NCBI GenBank assembly: GCA_001799195.1
Contig: MGSU01000066.1
Coordinates: 1-54,618 of the forward strand
Source: Deltaproteobacteria bacterium RIFOXYA12_FULL_61_11
GTDB taxonomy: Bacteria; Bdellovibrionota_F; JAHFAK01; YA12-FULL-61-11
Direction of reading: 5' to 3'
DNA: 54,618 bases
Position 1 is the first letter of the stretch. Each line of letters starts with the position of its first letter. Below, in pieces: positions 52,743 through 54,618 of the stretch. Made by a program: the position numbers and the translations under genes. Below the pieces are notes generated by a model. The model was not told the DNA's origin, ran no database searches, and was given only the letters and a program-made list of their open reading frames with translations.

Positions 52743-53816
52743 AGCGCGTGCGCTCGCACATCTCCTCGGGGCCCCTTCGGGAGGCCGCTTTCTCGACCAG
52801 GTCCTGCTGATCCAACCGAGGGACAACCCGGCGAGTAGGAGCCAGCTACCCTCGTGGGATGGAACCATCGCGACCAGACCACACCCTCCCGACACGGTTT
52901 CCTCGCGCTCATAGCTAGGCTGCACAGCCGTTGGGGTCGCCCGCTGCCCGAACACAAGAGGTTCAGGATCTTCAGGTTCTTCGACGGCAGGGGGAATGAC
53001 CGGTGGCTGGGCAGGGTTCGGCTGGAACGGCTCTACCGCCGGCTCAGGTTCGGCCTGGGGCACTTCTGGTTCGGGTGGAGGATCCTGCCCAGGGGTCCAA
53101 CCCGGTTGATAGGAGTCGAGGAACACCTGTTTCGGCACGAGTTCGACAAGCGTACCCGCACACTTGGGATGATCGGCATAGACTTGTTCGTCCCGTCGAC
53201 CGCCGACCTCGGCTGCGACCAACTCGTAGAACTTGCGCCCAACGCCGGCGTGGATGTCGATGCGTTGTCCCTTGATCGCACCACCGGTGTCCTTCGCGGC
53301 AAAACAGCCATCGTGCGTGGCTCCGTTCGGAAGGACATAGCCATCCCAGAGCGGAATATACAGCCTCGTGTGCATGGGAATAACCGCACGATCCACCGCT
53401 ACCCCCCGGAAGGGTATAGGGGATTCGCCCGAGGCACCGGAACCGTAGGGATAGGCTTGAGGGTCCAATTCACTGAAACAACGGTTCGTGCACCAATGCG
53501 AACTGAACGTGGTGCCAGAGCAGCCGGACCAGGAGAGACTCATGACCACTCCCTCTGCGGTCATACCCGAGCCCTGCAGGCAGAGATCATCGAGGAAACC
53601 CGCGGGAAACCAGCCCAAGCTGAGTCCTGCCTTGTCGTAAGCCTGGGTGGTCTCGTCTTCGAAATCGGCCTCGAACGCCAGGATGTAGAGCGTCCTCGAA
53701 AACGTGCCCAGAGAGCGGCCTTCCCCGGCAAGAAAGGTCTTGAAACCCGCGAACGGCTCTTCCCCGCAACCGCACAGTGCGGCTGCCAGGAAGAGCACGG
53801 GCAGGAGGGTCTTCAT
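52734..53816 (-). CDS. 3D-domain lipoprotein with C-terminal sorting-type anchor
   Basis: 360 residues. The signal peptide ends in a lipobox (LCGC, Cys17). Residues 130-235 carry a 3D domain, the double-psi barrel of MltA and resuscitation-factor-like proteins: AVDRAVIPMHTRLYIP, then AKDTGGAIKGQRIDI with the three aspartates. A Pro/Glu-rich linker follows, and the C-terminus has GGCG, a hydrophobic stretch (WLLLAGLSLGWIS) and an Arg-rich tail, the layout of MYXO-CTERM-type signals. It probably acts on peptidoglycan. It is coupled (ATGA) to the upstream spermidine synthase gene. Confidence 0.82.
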   Translation of the reverse strand: MKTLLPVLFLAAALCGCGEEPFAGFKTFLAGEGRSLGTFSRTLYILAFEADFEDETTQAYDKAGLSLGWFPAGFLDDLCLQGSGMTAEGVVMSLSWSGCSGTTFSSHWCTNRCFSELDPQAYPYGSGASGESPIPFRGVAVDRAVIPMHTRLYIPLWDGYVLPNGATHDGCFAAKDTGGAIKGQRIDIHAGVGRKFYELVAAEVGGRRDEQVYADHPKCAGTLVELVPKQVFLDSYQPGWTPGQDPPPEPEVPQAEPEPAVEPFQPNPAQPPVIPPAVEEPEDPEPLVFGQRATPTAVQPSYEREETVSGGCGLVAMVPSHEGSWLLLAGLSLGWISRTWSRKRPPEGAPRRCASARASA

Positions 53817-54618
53817 GCCTCGATCAGCTCGGCGACATAGGTGGGCAAGGCGAAGGAGCCGCGATGGAGCTCGGTGTTGTAATACCGCAACCCTTCTATG
53901 GAGCTGGGCTGCAGGACTTCGAGCGGGTCGTGCTGCTTGGAACAGAAAGCGAAGCTCCAGATCGCACCGGGGTAGGTCGGGATGTGCGCTAAGTACATGC
54001 GTACGATCGGGAAGACCTGCCGCAGGTTGCGATAGAGCTTGCGGATGGTGTCGTGGTGGTAATAGGGCGACTGGGTCTGAGCGACAAAGATGCCGTCGTC
54101 ATTGAGCCGATCGAATACGTTCAGGTGGAAGGGCTTTTGGAATACAACCTCAGCCGGTCCTACCGGATCGGAGACATCGGCCAGGACTAGGTCGTAGCGT
54201 TCGTTGGTTTCCGCCATGTAGACGGCCCCGTCCTGGAACACCAGTCTGGTCTTGGGAGAGTCGATGGCGCAAGCCACGGACGGGAAGTATTGCTTGCAGA
54301 TGCGACAGACTTCCCGATCGATCTCGACCAGGGTGGCCCGTTCGACCCGGTCGTGTTTCACCACCTCGCGCAGGGTCCCGCCGTCACCTCCGCCGACAAT
54401 GAGCACCTTTTTCGGCGCGGGGTGGACGTGCAAGGCGGGGTGGGCGAGCATTTCGTGGTAGACGAACTCGTCCTTCTCCGTGAGCATGACCGAACCGTAC
54501 ATGACCAGGACTTTTCCGAAAGCCGGCGTGTCGAAGACCTCGATGCGCTGGAAATCACTATGCCCGGAGTAGAGCACTTGGCCGACGCGGAAGGTCAAGC
54601 CGGAGCGGTTGCGGTCCA
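53813..54618 (-). CDS. speE: Spermidine synthase (5' end beyond window)
   Basis: 268 codons are visible and the frame remains open to the right edge, so the true start lies outside the window; the TTG at 54598 is internal by comparison with family members. VLYSGHSDFQRIEVFDT, the S-adenosyl-binding VLIVGGGDGGTLREVV and ADVSDPVGPAEVVF with the catalytic Asp are all present. It transfers aminopropyl from decarboxylated S-adenosylmethionine to putrescine. It overlaps the 3D-domain lipoprotein gene (ATGA). Confidence 0.94.
   Translation of the reverse strand, partial: DRNRSGLTFRVGQVLYSGHSDFQRIEVFDTPAFGKVLVMYGSVMLTEKDEFVYHEMLAHPALHVHPAPKKVLIVGGGDGGTLREVVKHDRVERATLVEIDREVCRICKQYFPSVACAIDSPKTRLVFQDGAVYMAETNERYDLVLADVSDPVGPAEVVFQKPFHLNVFDRLNDDGIFVAQTQSPYYHHDTIRKLYRNLRQVFPIVRMYLAHIPTYPGAIWSFAFCSKQHDPLEVLQPSSIEGLRYYNTELHRGSFALPTYVAELIEA

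Overview
This 54.6-kb stretch of GC-rich bacterial chromosome is densely coded on both strands. Many stop and start codons overlap (ATGA junctions) and several convergent genes overlap tail to tail. I see no insertion sequences, phage genes, tRNAs, rRNAs or CRISPR arrays. Lipoprotein signals, an outer-membrane barrel, a Tad secretin, 6S RNA and a C-terminal anchor resembling the MYXO-CTERM type point to a diderm proteobacterium-like organism. A deltaproteobacterial or myxobacterial relative is most likely, but this is inference and the exact phylum cannot be read from the sequence.

Region 1 (1-19.8 kb) is a Tad (Flp) pilus locus with a phospho-signalling flavour. On the minus strand, reading from a Flp pilin promoter near 16.35 kb, come: Flp pilin, an EF-hand-like lipoprotein, a second Flp-like protein, TadE-like and TadG-like pseudopilins, another TadE-like protein, CpaB, the CpaC/RcpA secretin, a single-chain TadZ-TadA fusion ATPase, TadB, two FHA-domain membrane proteins (one with TPRs) and a PP2C phosphatase. 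Divergently on the plus strand lie TadC and a two-TM protein with an FHA and a PAS-like domain, then two small secreted proteins. The junction between the second Flp-like gene and the TadE-like gene has no usable start codon and carries CCC-TGA, a plausible +1 frameshift site. A PAP2/Aur1-like membrane phosphatase sits at the left edge.

Region 2 (19.9-30.4 kb) handles surface polysaccharide: an M20 peptidase, an unknown protein and a Wzx-like flippase on plus; three GT4 glycosyltransferases, an outer-membrane barrel and BirA on minus; then a fused GNAT acetyltransferase-NeuB/PseI sugar-acid synthase on plus.

Region 3 (30.4-35.3 kb) holds a well-supported 6S RNA with its promoter, then dnaJ, dnaK and a SurA-like/DsbA-like lipoprotein, all on minus.

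Region 4 (35.4-44.3 kb) is mixed housekeeping and envelope: inositol monophosphatase family, rubredoxin, SpoIID-like protein, YyaL-type thioredoxin-domain protein, DapD, signal peptidase I, a WecG-type glycosyltransferase, a DUF1571-like protein with an embedded LysM, and an N-acetylmuramoyl-L-alanine amidase.

Region 5 (44.3-52.1 kb) is a branched-chain (leucine-type) acyl-CoA degradation cluster: nitronate monooxygenase-like protein and acyl-CoA dehydrogenase on minus; carboxyltransferase, enoyl-CoA hydratase, biotin carboxylase, separate biotin carrier protein and an FAD reductase on plus. BirA in region 2 would biotinylate the carrier. The right end has a small secreted protein, a 3D-domain lipoprotein and spermidine synthase, whose 5' end lies beyond the window.
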